From contig NZ_FOBW01000001.1 in the NCBI RefSeq assembly GCF_900109925.1, positions 310,001 to 374,000 on the forward strand: 64,000 nucleotides of DNA. The letters run 5' to 3'. Of this stretch, positions 1 through 9,058 are shown piece after piece. Within the stretch, counting starts at the first letter, position 1, and each line of letters opens with the position of its first letter. The notes below the pieces were generated by a model. The model saw nothing but the letters and a program-made list of their open reading frames with translations. It searched no databases and was not told the origin of the DNA. The position numbers and the translations under genes were made by a program. Source of the stretch: Mesobacillus persicus (GTDB lineage: Bacteria; Bacillota; Bacilli; Bacillales; Cytobacillaceae).

Positions 1-1244
1 ATATTAACTCCGCTGGTAGCAAGGGCTTTTGCAGCTCTTGCCATAGTCCCTACATTGCAACGCATTCCTTCACCAACGACCATAATTAGGCTTAGGTTGT
101 GCTGTATTTTCACTTCATCTGCCTGCAACTCATTTTTAATCCGCTGCAAGATATCTTGTTCAAACACAAAATTCATTTGTCCTTGGTTTAAAATAATCGA
201 GATATCATCAATACCTGAAGGCAAATGCTCGTAGGATAGCTCGTATTCTTCTAAAATCTGCAGGAGTTTCCGGCCGAAACCAATTTCTCGATTCATTAGA
301 TATTTGCTTACATAAATGCTGCAAAATCCTTTATCACTGGCAATTCCGATTACAGGACCATTTTCATTTTTACGCTTATTTACAATCCTTGTCCCTGGTG
401 CAGTTGGGTTATTGGTATTGCGAACATGTACAGGAATACCTGCATGAAAAGCCGGCATAAGGGCTTCATCGTGAAAAACTGAAAATCCAGCGTAGGAAAG
501 TTCACGCATTTCGCGATAAGTTAGCTCGCGAATTTCTTTCGGATTTTGCACGATACCAGGGTTTACTGAACAGACTGCATCCACATCAGTGAAATTTTCA
601 TACACATCTGCTTTTACGCCGTTGGCTAAAATCGAACCTGTTATATCTGAACCACTTCGGGAGAAGGTAACAATATCCCCGTCCTTCGTATAACCGAAAA
701 ATCCTGGAATAATTAAAATGCCTGGTTTGTTCCTAAGCTCGTATAAATTATCATACGTTTCAGGAAGGACCTGAGCATGACCAGGTTCATCACTTACAAG
801 TAGTCCAGCATCCTTCGGGTTAACATATTGAGCGTCTACTCCTCTGGATTGAAAATAGGCGGCAACCAGTTTGGCGTTATTATCCTCGCCACTTGCCTTA
901 ACAGATTCCATAAAATGCTCACGACTTTTTGAGCGATCTGCCAATAGCTTAAGCAAATCATCTGTAATAATTTCAACAATCTCCTCAGTAAGCCCTAGTT
1001 CGTTTGCAATTGCGGTGTATCTTTGGATGACGGCATCAAAAAACTCGCCACCCTCACCCGTTTCCATCACATGCTCTCCACAAGCAATTAAAAGGTCCGT
1101 CACTTTAATGTCGTCAGGATACCTTTTACCTGGTGCAGAAACAACGACTACTTTTCTTTCTTGATCTGAAGTTATGATATTAAATACTTTTTCTACCTGC
1201 TCACCGGAGGCTAAAGAAGAGCCCCCAAATTTAACGACTTTCAT
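1..1244 (-). CDS. Aspartate kinase (C-terminus cut by window edge)
   Basis: Phosphorylates L-aspartate, the first step to lysine, threonine, methionine and diaminopimelate, in the cytosol. The 414 visible residues start MKVVKFGGSSLAS, the amino-acid-kinase nucleotide loop, and continue through a catalytic region with FSRSGSDITGS and an ACT-domain part (SIYVSKYLMNREIGFG). The start is supported by an AGCGGAGGA ribosome site 7 nt upstream. The length and sequence style resemble B. subtilis YclM/ThrD (about 454 aa), so roughly 40 C-terminal residues should lie outside the window. It appears to be a single gene with its own promoter at 1275-1302. Isozyme class (feedback by threonine or lysine) cannot be decided here. 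Confidence 0.93.
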   Translation of the reverse strand, partial: MKVVKFGGSSLASGEQVEKVFNIITSDQERKVVVVSAPGKRYPDDIKVTDLLIACGEHVMETGEGGEFFDAVIQRYTAIANELGLTEEIVEIITDDLLKLLADRSKSREHFMESVKASGEDNNAKLVAAYFQSRGVDAQYVNPKDAGLLVSDEPGHAQVLPETYDNLYELRNKPGILIIPGFFGYTKDGDIVTFSRSGSDITGSILANGVKADVYENFTDVDAVCSVNPGIVQNPKEIRELTYREMRELSYAGFSVFHDEALMPAFHAGIPVHVRNTNNPTAPGTRIVNKRKNENGPVIGIASDKGFCSIYVSKYLMNREIGFGRKLLQILEEYELSYEHLPSGIDDISIILNQGQMNFVFEQDILQRIKNELQADEVKIQHNLSLIMVVGEGMRCNVGTMARAAKALATSGVN

Positions 1245-1274
1245 TTTTCATCCTCCGCTATAGTTTTGTTTTCC

Positions 1275-1302
1275 ATTATACCTTTAACTTTCAAAGATGC
1301 AA
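1275..1302 (-). promoter_or_regulatory. SigA-type promoter of the aspartate kinase gene
   Basis: On the minus strand TTGCAT is followed after 16 nt by a perfect TATAAT. The implied start of transcription near 1268 leaves a leader of only about 24 nt, so there is no room for a lysine riboswitch or T-box. Confidence 0.6.
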
Positions 1303-1394
1303 GAATTTTCCCTTTTGTTAGAAGAATTAAACTAAAATGAACATTACAAAGTTAAGTCAATATAAAGTACTGAACCGAGTACTAGGTATAAAAA

Positions 1395-2018
1395 CTATTC
1401 TATTGCGGTTACTTTGAGAAAATGCGTTAGAATTCTAGCAGTGAGCCCCCATATTACATGTCCATCATAGGAATAGAAATATTCATCCATATGTCTTGTT
1501 TGCCAATTATAGTTCTCGCCACCAACAATCAAGTCAAAAGGAAACCCATCTTCTGGCTGGACTTCGAAATGAATCTTATATCGGTCGGGCTCCGTTTCTT
1601 TTAGGTAAGAAAGAGGGACTGTGAAAACCTCGCCGACTTCGTCTGGATTAGGTTGAAGTTTATCGATGTCTTCAATGATTCCAACAAATGGATAGATAAT
1701 TGTGCCGAATGCGGAAACCATGTAATCTAGTGGAATAACATCGGAAATGTCGGTTTCATGGATTCCAAGTTCTTCGGTTGTTTCCCTGATAGCACATTGT
1801 CTCTCATCAAAGTCATTTTTATCTAACTTCCCTCCAGGAAAACACACTTCGTTTGGTTGTCTGCGCATGTGACTCGCCCTTACTTCAAATAAAACATGCG
1901 TTTCTCCATCTTTTTCTACAAGGGGCAAAAGGACAGAAACTTTAAAAAAATCCTCTTCCCCGAGGATACCCGGCTTTCTGCCTTTTAGTTTGTTTAGGAT
2001 TTGTTTAGATTCCATCAT
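1395..2018 (-). CDS. Nudix hydrolase, CoA-pyrophosphatase-like
   Basis: Predicted to cleave the pyrophosphate bond of CoA or a related nucleotide. A Nudix box lies at residues 62-86 (FPGGK...RETTEELGI), preceded by the MRRQPNEVCFPGG signature typical of the NudL/UPF0035 subgroup rather than of general Nudix enzymes. The glutamate usually found mid-box is not in its normal register, but the catalytic REXXEE core is intact. The start is set at the ATGATG preceded by GGAGAGGTGAA; the open frame extends 15 codons upstream without a ribosome site. A TATAAT-like element sits about 30 nt upstream. Product 207 aa, monocistronic, divergent from the HAD gene. Confidence 0.8.
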   Translation of the reverse strand: MMESKQILNKLKGRKPGILGEEDFFKVSVLLPLVEKDGETHVLFEVRASHMRRQPNEVCFPGGKLDKNDFDERQCAIRETTEELGIHETDISDVIPLDYMVSAFGTIIYPFVGIIEDIDKLQPNPDEVGEVFTVPLSYLKETEPDRYKIHFEVQPEDGFPFDLIVGGENYNWQTRHMDEYFYSYDGHVIWGLTARILTHFLKVTAIE

Positions 2019-2211
2019 TTTCACCTCTCCTATACGGTCATTTTTTATTATACAACTAAACATGGAGAAACATGATGCAAATGCTTTTTTCGGTTACGTC
2101 AGAATCAGGGCATCTTTTGTGAAGAAGGTATTTTTGACTGAAGATTTGAGCCAAACATCTAAAAACGGTAAAATGGGAAAAAGAATCTATGTTCATGTTA
2201 GGAGAGTAATA

Positions 2212-3003
2212 ATGACAGCCTACAAAATATTATTTCTCGATATTGATGGGACCCTTCTTCGTCCTGACCACACGATGGAACAGTCCACGAAAAAAGCGAT
2301 TTCTCAAGTCCAGAAGCAAGGGATTGAAACTGTGCTAGCGACCGGTAGGCCGATTCATGAAATTACCGAGCTTGGTACTGAGCTCAAGATTGAATCTTTT
2401 ATTGGCTACAATGGTGCTTTAGCCCTTTACAAAGGGGAGAAAGTTTTCGCCGAGCCGATGGATGTAAAAAGTGTCGAATATTTCCTTGAAGTCGCCGCTA
2501 TCCACAAGCATGATATCGTTTTATATTCGAGTACGACAAATTTCTTTACCTCATTGGAAAGCCCTAAGGTTAAAGCATTCATTGAGACGTTTGATCTGCG
2601 GAAAAACGAAAATTATACAGACGACAACGTGGGAGATATTCTTGGGATGACGATTATTACTGATAGTGAAACCGGTAATGATCGCTATTCCCTTGAAGAG
2701 GGCATCCACTTTTCACAAGTACATGTGAACGGCATGCGACACTGTTTCGACGTCATTCGCGACAAAGTCAACAAAGGGGTTGGCATCCAGGTTTTGCTTG
2801 ATCGCCTAGGTATCCCAAAAAGCAGCGCGATTGCCTTTGGGGATGGGATGAATGATAAGGAGATGCTAAGCACCGTTGGCGAAGGATTTGCGATGGGAAA
2901 TGCGCATGAAAATCTCTTTCAATATGCAAAGCATAAAACAACATCGGTAACAGATTCCGGAGTGTATAATGGATTAAAATCGCTTGGGTTAATAGAGGAG
3001 TAA
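2212..3003 (+). CDS. HAD-superfamily Cof-type phosphatase
   Basis: A cytosolic phosphatase for sugar phosphates or flavin-type substrates. HAD motif I is LFLDIDGTLL (Asp10 and Asp12), and motif IV is FGDGMNDKEML near residue 207, with a C2-type cap between, as in the Cof/YwpJ group. The frame is open from 1990, but GGAGAG at 2201-2206 places the start at 2212 (263 aa); the upstream residues overlap the Nudix gene and look random. It is followed at once by a strong terminator. The substrate cannot be inferred. Confidence 0.85.
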   Translation: MTAYKILFLDIDGTLLRPDHTMEQSTKKAISQVQKQGIETVLATGRPIHEITELGTELKIESFIGYNGALALYKGEKVFAEPMDVKSVEYFLEVAAIHKHDIVLYSSTTNFFTSLESPKVKAFIETFDLRKNENYTDDNVGDILGMTIITDSETGNDRYSLEEGIHFSQVHVNGMRHCFDVIRDKVNKGVGIQVLLDRLGIPKSSAIAFGDGMNDKEMLSTVGEGFAMGNAHENLFQYAKHKTTSVTDSGVYNGLKSLGLIEE

Positions 3004-3007
3004 AATA

Positions 3008-3040
3008 AAGGGACCTATTATTTTTTTATAGGTCCCTTCT
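3008..3040. terminator. Bidirectional intrinsic terminator
   Basis: A nine-pair stem (GGGACCTAT with ATAGGTCCC) and an A/T-rich loop between two convergent genes. Confidence 0.8.
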
Positions 3041-3056
3041 CTTATTTGAAAATCAT

Positions 3057-4208
3057 CTACATCTTTCTCAGAAGCGACTTATCAAGCTCTCGAACCGATG
3101 TCCTTCCAGACAGCGCTAGGGTTAAATCTAAGTCCGCAATCAAATTACGCAGCACTTGCTTCACTCCAGCATCCCCAGCGAGAGCAAGTCCGTAAATATA
3201 AGGTCTTCCAACAAGCACAGCTTTGGCACCTAGCGCAACCGCCTTTATGATATCAGCTCCACGTCGGATTCCACTATCCATCAGCACCGGAATCTCGCCA
3301 TTTACTACTTCACAAATTTCTGGTAGTGCCTCAATCGCCGAAATCGCTCCATCCACTTGGCGACCACCATGATTGCTCACAATGATTCCGTCCATACCAT
3401 ATTCAATTGCAAGCTTTGCGTCTTCAGGATGTAGGATACCTTTTAATAAAATTGGTAGAGATGTCTGCATTCGAATAAATTGTAGGTCCTCCCATGTCAA
3501 GCCAGGATTTCCAAACACCTGAGACCATTGCGTCACCGCTCCAATGAGATCTTCCTGTGGCGGTTTGGCTAATCGCGAACAAAATACGGGGTCTTCAAGG
3601 TAGTTGCCAATTCCTTGTCCCATTAAAAACGGTAAATAGGCATTTTCAATGTCTTTTTCACGCCATCCCATCATTGGTGTATCAAGGGTCACGACAATCG
3701 CCCTGTACCCAGCATTCTCTGCCCTTTTCACCATTGAGGCTGCAATTTCTCGGTCCGAGCTCCAATAAAGCTGAAACCACTTTAGTCCATCTTCCCCAGC
3801 AGCTGCGACCTTTTCAAGGCTATGGGTCGAGGCTGTACTTGAAATGAATGGTACTCCGACAGAAGCGGCAGCACGAGCGGAGGCAATTTCTCCTTCGGGA
3901 TGCACAATTGACTGCACACCAACGGGTGCACAAAGCACGGGGTATGGGAGTGTTTGACCGAATAATTCCACACTTAAATCCCTGTTTGTCGTATCACGAA
4001 GCATACGCGGAACGATTTTCCACTGGTTAAAAGCTTCTTGATTGGACTTAGCCGTCACTTCCGCTCCAGCTGAAGCCGCAACATAATAATAAGGAGAAGC
4101 TTCGAGCTTTTCCTTCGCAGCTGCTTCAAGCTCTTCATATGAAACCGGAACGACCGCTTGCTCCTGCTCCTTGTATACCTTTAACTGTACGTGATTGCCA
4201 TAACTCAT
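3057..4208 (-). CDS. FMN-dependent alpha-hydroxy-acid oxidase (lactate 2-monooxygenase type)
   Basis: Oxidises a 2-hydroxy acid, probably L-lactate, using FMN. The 383-residue chain has the complete (beta/alpha)8 family fold: PVGVQSIVHPEGE, the FMN-phosphate region, Lys256 in LLKGI, and catalytic His280 within IVSNHGGRQVDG. An insertion around residues 190-235 and a Trp-rich FQLYWSSD segment resemble lactate 2-monooxygenases more than lactate dehydrogenase LldD. The start follows AGGAGG. About 25 nt upstream of the start is a cre-like box, suggesting carbon-catabolite repression. Substrate and product (pyruvate plus peroxide, or acetate plus CO2) are inferred from family only. Confidence 0.82.
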   Translation of the reverse strand: MSYGNHVQLKVYKEQEQAVVPVSYEELEAAAKEKLEASPYYYVAASAGAEVTAKSNQEAFNQWKIVPRMLRDTTNRDLSVELFGQTLPYPVLCAPVGVQSIVHPEGEIASARAAASVGVPFISSTASTHSLEKVAAAGEDGLKWFQLYWSSDREIAASMVKRAENAGYRAIVVTLDTPMMGWREKDIENAYLPFLMGQGIGNYLEDPVFCSRLAKPPQEDLIGAVTQWSQVFGNPGLTWEDLQFIRMQTSLPILLKGILHPEDAKLAIEYGMDGIIVSNHGGRQVDGAISAIEALPEICEVVNGEIPVLMDSGIRRGADIIKAVALGAKAVLVGRPYIYGLALAGDAGVKQVLRNLIADLDLTLALSGRTSVRELDKSLLRKM

Positions 4209-4231
4209 CGAAATCCTACCTCCTCTTAGAA

Positions 4232-4245
4232 ATACAACGCTTTCA
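4232..4245 (-). promoter_or_regulatory. Possible CcpA (cre) site
   Basis: The minus strand reads TGAAAGCGTTGTAT, 12 of 14 matches to TGWAANCGNTNWCA, just upstream of the start of the lactate-oxidase-type gene. Confidence 0.4.
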
Positions 4246-4323
4246 TTTTTATATGTACTATAGATATAGCATAAGAGGAGGTTGGTTGAGAGTCAACTGA
4301 ATTTTCAGAATTAACATAAAGTA

Positions 4324-4357
4324 AGAACCCACTTCTAGTTTTAAGAAGGTGGGTTCT
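4324..4357 (-). terminator. Terminator after aspA
   Basis: A 13-pair stem with one bulged G (AGAACCCACTTCT and its complement), directly downstream of the aspartase stop. The U tail on the minus strand is short. Confidence 0.65.
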
Positions 4358-4364
4358 ACTATCA

Positions 4365-5789
4365 TCAATCTTTATTTAATAGCTCTTCGGCTGCAATTCC
4401 TGGATTGGTCATTTCAAAAGGATTTAGAATTAAATCAAGCTCTTCCTCTGTTAATACATCGTAAGCAAGGCAAAGCTCACGAACCGATTTACCAGTTAGA
4501 ATCGCTTCTCGTGCTATTCTAGCAACCACTTCATAGCCAAGATGTGGATTAACTGCGGTAATGATCCCAACGCTACGGTCGACATCCTGCTGCAACTTTT
4601 CTTTATTCGCTTCAATCCCCTTTACGCAGTGCTCGGTAAAGACATGGAAGGCATTGTTCATTATTGAAATTGATTGAATTAAATTAAATATGAGCACAGG
4701 CTCCATCACATTTAATTCAAGCTGGCCCGCTTCTGATGCAAGGCAAACTGTGTTGTCATTTCCAATTACTTGGAAAGCCACTTGGTTGATAACCTCGGCC
4801 ATTACCGGGTTGACCTTCCCTGGCATAATCGAGGAACCTGGCTGTCGTGGCGGCAAAGAAATTTCGTTAAAACCGACCCTTGGTCCAGATGCCATTAATC
4901 TTAAGTCATTGGCAATCTTCGACATATTCATCATACATACTTTTAATGCAGCCGATACTTCTGTATAGGCATCTGTATTCTGGGTGGCATCGACAAGATG
5001 TTCAGCGTTGACGAGTGGTTGTCCACTGATTTCGGCCAGATGCACAACTACGCGTTTGATGTATTTTGGGTTGGCGTTTAAGCCCGTACCAACGGCAGTG
5101 GCACCCATATTTACCTCATAAAGATCCATCCGCGTGTTTTTTATCCGTTTGATATCTCTTGCTATCACCCTGCTATATGCCTTGAATTCTTGGCCTAGCC
5201 GAATTGGAACCGCGTCTTGTAGATGGGTTCGTCCCATTTTTATATAGGAGTCGAATTCTTCTGCTTTCTGCTCAAATGCTTCGTGCATGGTTTTCATTGT
5301 AACAAGCAACTGCTCCAATAATGATAGCACCGAGATATGCATCGCTGTTGGAAAAGCATCGTTGGTCGACTGTGCCATATTGACATGTGTATTTGGGCTT
5401 AATTTAAAATAATCGCCTTTTTTCTCACCCATAATTTCGAGTGCACGATTGGCGATCACTTCATTCGCGTTCATATTAATGGAAGTACCTGCTCCACCTT
5501 GAATCGGGTCTACGATGAACTGATCATGCCATTCGCCATCAATGATTTCATCTGCAGCTTGAACGATTACATCTCCTAGTCCCTTATATAATCGACCAAC
5601 TTCCATATTCGCTAAGGCAGCTGCTTTTTTCACCATTGCTAATGCCCGGATTAACTCGCCATGGATGCGGTAACCTGTGATTGGAAAATTTTCAACCGCT
5701 CTTAATGTTTGGATACCATAATAGGCATCAATCGGTACTTCTCTTTCTCCTAAAAAATCTCTTTCAATCCTAATTTGTGATTCAGACAA
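4365..5789 (-). CDS. aspA: Aspartate ammonia-lyase
   Basis: Converts L-aspartate to fumarate and ammonia. At 474 aa it matches the family length. It carries the fumarase/aspartase signature GSSIMPGKVNP near residue 320, the GGAGTSINMNANEVIANRA block near residue 100, and SPNTHVNMAQSTNDAFPT. The start is TTG at 5789 with AGGAGG nine bases upstream; the only nearby ATG is two bases from the Shine-Dalgarno site. It lies 13 bp behind a VOC-protein gene on the same strand, so the two are probably co-transcribed; no asparaginase gene is adjacent, unlike the B. subtilis ans operon. Confidence 0.95.
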   Translation of the reverse strand: MSESQIRIERDFLGEREVPIDAYYGIQTLRAVENFPITGYRIHGELIRALAMVKKAAALANMEVGRLYKGLGDVIVQAADEIIDGEWHDQFIVDPIQGGAGTSINMNANEVIANRALEIMGEKKGDYFKLSPNTHVNMAQSTNDAFPTAMHISVLSLLEQLLVTMKTMHEAFEQKAEEFDSYIKMGRTHLQDAVPIRLGQEFKAYSRVIARDIKRIKNTRMDLYEVNMGATAVGTGLNANPKYIKRVVVHLAEISGQPLVNAEHLVDATQNTDAYTEVSAALKVCMMNMSKIANDLRLMASGPRVGFNEISLPPRQPGSSIMPGKVNPVMAEVINQVAFQVIGNDNTVCLASEAGQLELNVMEPVLIFNLIQSISIMNNAFHVFTEHCVKGIEANKEKLQQDVDRSVGIITAVNPHLGYEVVARIAREAILTGKSVRELCLAYDVLTEEELDLILNPFEMTNPGIAAEELLNKD

Positions 5790-5802
5790 GTGTGCATTCC
5801 TC

Positions 5803-6204
5803 CTATTGCTGTTTTGAATAATTCAAGCCCCAGGTGATACCGAAACGGTCTTTTACAACACCATGCTTTGCACCCCAAAAGGTGTCTGATAATGGAAACG
5901 AAACCGTTCCACTCTCAGCGAGCTTTTCATATACAGTTGAGATTTCTTCCTCACTGCTCATTTCCATAACAAGTTGAAAGTTGTTTCCTGGTATGTGATT
6001 CGATGCAAAAATATCAGTTAAGTATAGAATGCAACTTTCAGTGATATGTAATTCGGAATGAATATACTTTCCCTCATGTCCTTTGAACATTTCAACTCCA
6101 TCGGCAAGCTGAGTGTTTTTAACTTCCCCACCAAACACTTCTTGATAGAAGCTAAGTGCATCCTTGCAGTTTTCTACTGCTAAATTGACAATAATTGATT
6201 TCAT
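5803..6204 (-). CDS. VOC-superfamily (PhnB-like) protein
   Basis: A small vicinal-oxygen-chelate protein of about 133 aa. The N-terminal half has the betabeta-alpha pattern with AVENCKDALSFYQEVFGGEV, typical of PhnB/3-demethylubiquinone-methyltransferase-like proteins, and the C-terminus ends DRFGITWGLNY, the usual end of this group. The start is taken at 6204 because GGAGG lies five bases upstream; the longer form from 6231 has its GGGAG too close. It is probably the first gene of a two-gene unit with aspA. The substrate is unknown. Confidence 0.75.
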   Translation of the reverse strand: MKSIIVNLAVENCKDALSFYQEVFGGEVKNTQLADGVEMFKGHEGKYIHSELHITESCILYLTDIFASNHIPGNNFQLVMEMSSEEEISTVYEKLAESGTVSFPLSDTFWGAKHGVVKDRFGITWGLNYSKQQ

Positions 6205-6483
6205 ACTCTCCTCCACAACCTTTTTCATCATACTCCCTTATTGTAACCGAAACATAAAAACCTTTGCCAAGATTATAACCTTGATTTTGAGTATTGTTGT
6301 TTGTCAAAAGCCCTATGTAATTGTTGTTTTTTGCAGGTGCTTAGGGAATCCCCACTTCTTTTGATAGCTTTTGTCATCTAGCAGGAAAACGGGGACCCCT
6401 TTGCGGAATTTCAATACTACAAACAAAAAAATTGGTTCCATCACTACAACGGACAAATTTTAAATAAAGAAAGGGTTGGCAAA

Positions 6484-7659
6484 ATGAATCAATTTACGAA
6501 GGCGTATACGATTAAAGAAGTTTCAAAAATGATCAGTGTTCCGTCGGGTACTATCCGTCAATGGGAAAAAGACTTGGACGGTTTACTTGTAATCCCACGA
6601 ACAAGACAAGGAGCTAGATTTTACACTGATCATGAAATTGAACTTCTTGAAAATATAAAAAGAATGCGTAGTAAGAACTTGAGCAAGGATATGATACGTG
6701 AACTCATGGAAAAGCACATGAACATGATTTCGCAAGAGGATTCCGAACCAGTCGAAACGACACTTCCTGCTGTTCAGGAAGAGCAGTTACCGGCTGAGCA
6801 AGCTCCTGAATTTGATGTTGAGGGCTTTTTTAATGCGCTTGAAACGTATAAACATGATCTACTTCAAGATGTAAGAGCGGAAATTCGCAATGGGCTCCGA
6901 ACTGAAATTGTCGATGAGGTGAGAAAAGAAATTGCCTCTAATTCCCGTGAAACAGTTAAAGCCTTATCTTTATCGATTCAACGCTCAAAAGACCGGATGA
7001 AAGCCGATTTAACGGAACTTTCGGAGCATGTGTCCGAAGCTTCTGAAAGGACTTCCGAATCCGTCGCAAGTCTTTCCGAAGTCACCGCGCATACAGCTGG
7101 GAAGGTCACTTCGCTTTCAGAAGACATTACGAAGCTTTCAAAAGGGACAACGACGGAAATATCGAATTTAACTTCAAATGTTACGAAAATCACCAACGGG
7201 ACAAAAAAGGAAGTCTCCGCTATTAAAGAGAACTTGAGTAAGCTATCGAAAGGTACCTCTAAGAACCTTTCAAATCTCTCAGAGAACGTTACGAAGCTTT
7301 CAAAAGGTACTTCGAAAGAAATGGCGGCTCTTACAGATAACGTTGCGAAGCTTTCAAAGGGGAGTTCCGAAGAAATTCGTGCCCTTGCTGAAAGATTAGA
7401 TGAATCTTCCGAAGAATTTAAAATTCTAACTGATTATCTTTCTAAAAACAAAGAAATGACCACTTCGGAGTTAAGCACGATGAATGAACAACTTGCCATG
7501 GATCGAGAGTATTATCTTGAAACGCTTAAATTAGAAAGAGAACAATTTCGAGGTGAAATTCAAAAACGTGATGAAATCTTCAAAGATATGGTTGTTACCT
7601 ATCGTGAAGCAGCTGCTGCGAAAGACCCTTTGAAGAAATGGTGGCAACTTTGGAAGTAA
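6484..7659 (+). CDS. MerR-type DNA-binding protein with long repetitive coiled coil
   Basis: A 391-residue protein with three parts. Residues 7-75 form a MerR-like winged helix (YTIKEVSKMISVPSGTIRQWE). An acidic linker and a long predicted helix follow (110-215). Residues 218-307 are five consecutive 18-residue repeats of the form LSKGTSKxxxxLxxNVTK, and the C-terminus (310-391) is helical and ends in an aromatic-basic tail, DPLKKWWQLWK. The architecture resembles DUF3967-type proteins and is loosely like RacA, a MerR-type chromosome-anchoring protein. It lacks an effector-binding domain, so it is more likely a structural DNA-binding or plasmid/chromosome-associated protein than a ligand-sensing regulator. 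Monocistronic with its own terminator. Confidence 0.72.
   Translation: MNQFTKAYTIKEVSKMISVPSGTIRQWEKDLDGLLVIPRTRQGARFYTDHEIELLENIKRMRSKNLSKDMIRELMEKHMNMISQEDSEPVETTLPAVQEEQLPAEQAPEFDVEGFFNALETYKHDLLQDVRAEIRNGLRTEIVDEVRKEIASNSRETVKALSLSIQRSKDRMKADLTELSEHVSEASERTSESVASLSEVTAHTAGKVTSLSEDITKLSKGTTTEISNLTSNVTKITNGTKKEVSAIKENLSKLSKGTSKNLSNLSENVTKLSKGTSKEMAALTDNVAKLSKGSSEEIRALAERLDESSEEFKILTDYLSKNKEMTTSELSTMNEQLAMDREYYLETLKLEREQFRGEIQKRDEIFKDMVVTYREAAAAKDPLKKWWQLWK
7135..7404 (+). repeat. Five in-frame 54-bp repeats
   Basis: Five consecutive 54-bp units inside the MerR-type gene encode 18-residue helical repeats. Units 1, 4 and 5 share the segment CGAAGCTTTCAAA at the DNA level, suggesting growth by duplication. 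Confidence 0.8.
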
Positions 7660-7669
7660 CGTTCATCCA

Positions 7670-7701
7670 AGCAGTGGGACAATCAGACCTACTGCTTTTT
7701 G
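7670..7701 (+). terminator. Terminator after the MerR-type gene
   Basis: AGCAGTGGG pairs with CCTACTGCT (one G-U pair) and is followed by a U run. Confidence 0.7.
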
Positions 7702-7817
7702 TGTGTAAAGAAAAATAACTAGCCTCACCCCCAACGAAGTATAGTTGAAAGACTATTTATCTTATATACTGTAGAATACATAACATAATGGAATTATCTT
7801 GATAAAGAAGGGGTCGA

Positions 7818-8936
7818 ATGAACAGATTTTGGAATCGCGCAAATAAAAACACGCAGTACTTAACTGCTCTGGTTGCAGCCTTTTTCGGGGGCCTCCTCTT
7901 CTCCCTCATCGGTACTCCAGTCCCTTGGCTCCTTGGACCAATCATGGCAACAATGGTGGCATCGCGCTTTAAAAAGGTTCAGTTGAGCTGGTCCCCGCTT
8001 GTTAGGAATACCGGACTGATGATTATCGGCTATTCTTTTGGGTTGGCCCTTACGAAAAAAGCTCTCATCGAAATAAGTGAAAAATTGCCCTCAATGCTTG
8101 GTTTGACGGTTCTATTGATCCTTTTCTGTGCAGGAATTGCTTATTTGGTCTCAAAATTAACGGGAGTCGATTACCCGACCGTATTAACAGGAAGCATCCC
8201 TGGTGGTTTATCGCAAATGATTTTATTTGCTGAAGAACATAAAGGCATTGATCTTACAACAGTTAGCTTTTTACAGGTCGCGCGTCTGTTAATGATTGTC
8301 TTTACAGTTCCTTTCATTATGTTGATCGGTCCCTTTTCAGATTCAACTAACTTAAATGTGGAATTCACAGAAGTAACAACTTTTTCCGGTCCATTCCTTC
8401 CCAATGCCCTTATTTATATGGGTCTCTGTATACTGATGTCCTTCATTGGTCAAAAAGTTCATGCACCTACCCCATTTTTATTGGGCCCAATTATTGCAAC
8501 AGCGTTGCTGAATCTTACAAGTGTTCAGGCTCCATTTTTACCTACCTGGATTCTAGATGTGTCGCAACTAATGATTGGTGGCTATATTGGACTGTTGTTA
8601 AAACCAGAGGGGTTAAAGTCAAAGGCAAAAATGATTACACTTGCGTTAATTAGCGGAGTATTTATGATTTTGGGCAGCATGGTTTTAAGTGGAATCTTAA
8701 TCTATCAATATGGTGTCTCCTTCTCAACTAGTTTCCTAAGCCTTGCTCCCGGAGGCATGGATCAAATGGGGATTCTTGCTCACGAAACAAATGCCAATGT
8801 TTCAATGGTAACCGGTTATCAAATTTTTCGCCTCTTATTCATTTTCTTTGTTGTCCCTCCGTTCTTAAGATGGATATTTCTTAAAAAGAAGAACAATACA
8901 TCTGAAGAAGAAAACGTAAAATCAAGTGCAGAGTAA
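7818..8936 (+). CDS. AbrB-family integral membrane protein (possible transporter)
   Basis: A 372-residue, highly hydrophobic protein with about ten membrane segments. It is an internal duplication: SLIGTPVPWLLGPIMA near residue 30 is echoed by VHAPTPFLLGPIIATALL near residue 220, and PGGLSQM near 135 by PGGMDQMG near 315. This is the hallmark of the family often labelled AbrB or 'ammonia monooxygenase' in databases; it is not related to the AbrB transition-state regulator. The ribosome site AAGGGG lies eight bases before the ATG. Monocistronic. The transported substrate is unknown. Confidence 0.8.
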   Translation: MNRFWNRANKNTQYLTALVAAFFGGLLFSLIGTPVPWLLGPIMATMVASRFKKVQLSWSPLVRNTGLMIIGYSFGLALTKKALIEISEKLPSMLGLTVLLILFCAGIAYLVSKLTGVDYPTVLTGSIPGGLSQMILFAEEHKGIDLTTVSFLQVARLLMIVFTVPFIMLIGPFSDSTNLNVEFTEVTTFSGPFLPNALIYMGLCILMSFIGQKVHAPTPFLLGPIIATALLNLTSVQAPFLPTWILDVSQLMIGGYIGLLLKPEGLKSKAKMITLALISGVFMILGSMVLSGILIYQYGVSFSTSFLSLAPGGMDQMGILAHETNANVSMVTGYQIFRLLFIFFVVPPFLRWIFLKKKNNTSEEENVKSSAE

Positions 8937-8964
8937 GGCGATAATCACGATAACGTTAAATAGC

Positions 8965-8997
8965 CAAAAAAACAGGCCGTGATGAGCCTGTTTTTTT
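8965..8997. terminator. Bidirectional terminator
   Basis: AAAAAACAGGC and GCCTGTTTTTT form an A/U-flanked stem between the convergent AbrB-family and catalase genes. Confidence 0.85.
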
Positions 8998-9058
8998 GCT
9001 GGAAACGATCCTGTTTGTTTTTGTAGAGGGTCTTAACTTGCACGGGAATGAATTATTA

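Noticed and set aside
1245-1394. Lysine riboswitch or T-box before the aspartokinase gene
   Set aside because: The promoter at 1275-1302 leaves a leader of about 24 nt, far too short.
1990-2211. N-terminal extension of the HAD gene by 74 codons
   Set aside because: It overlaps the Nudix gene, has no family similarity, and a proper ribosome site lies before 2212.
7818-8936. Reading the AbrB-family gene as the transition-state regulator AbrB
   Set aside because: The product is a duplicated polytopic membrane protein; the shared name is historical.
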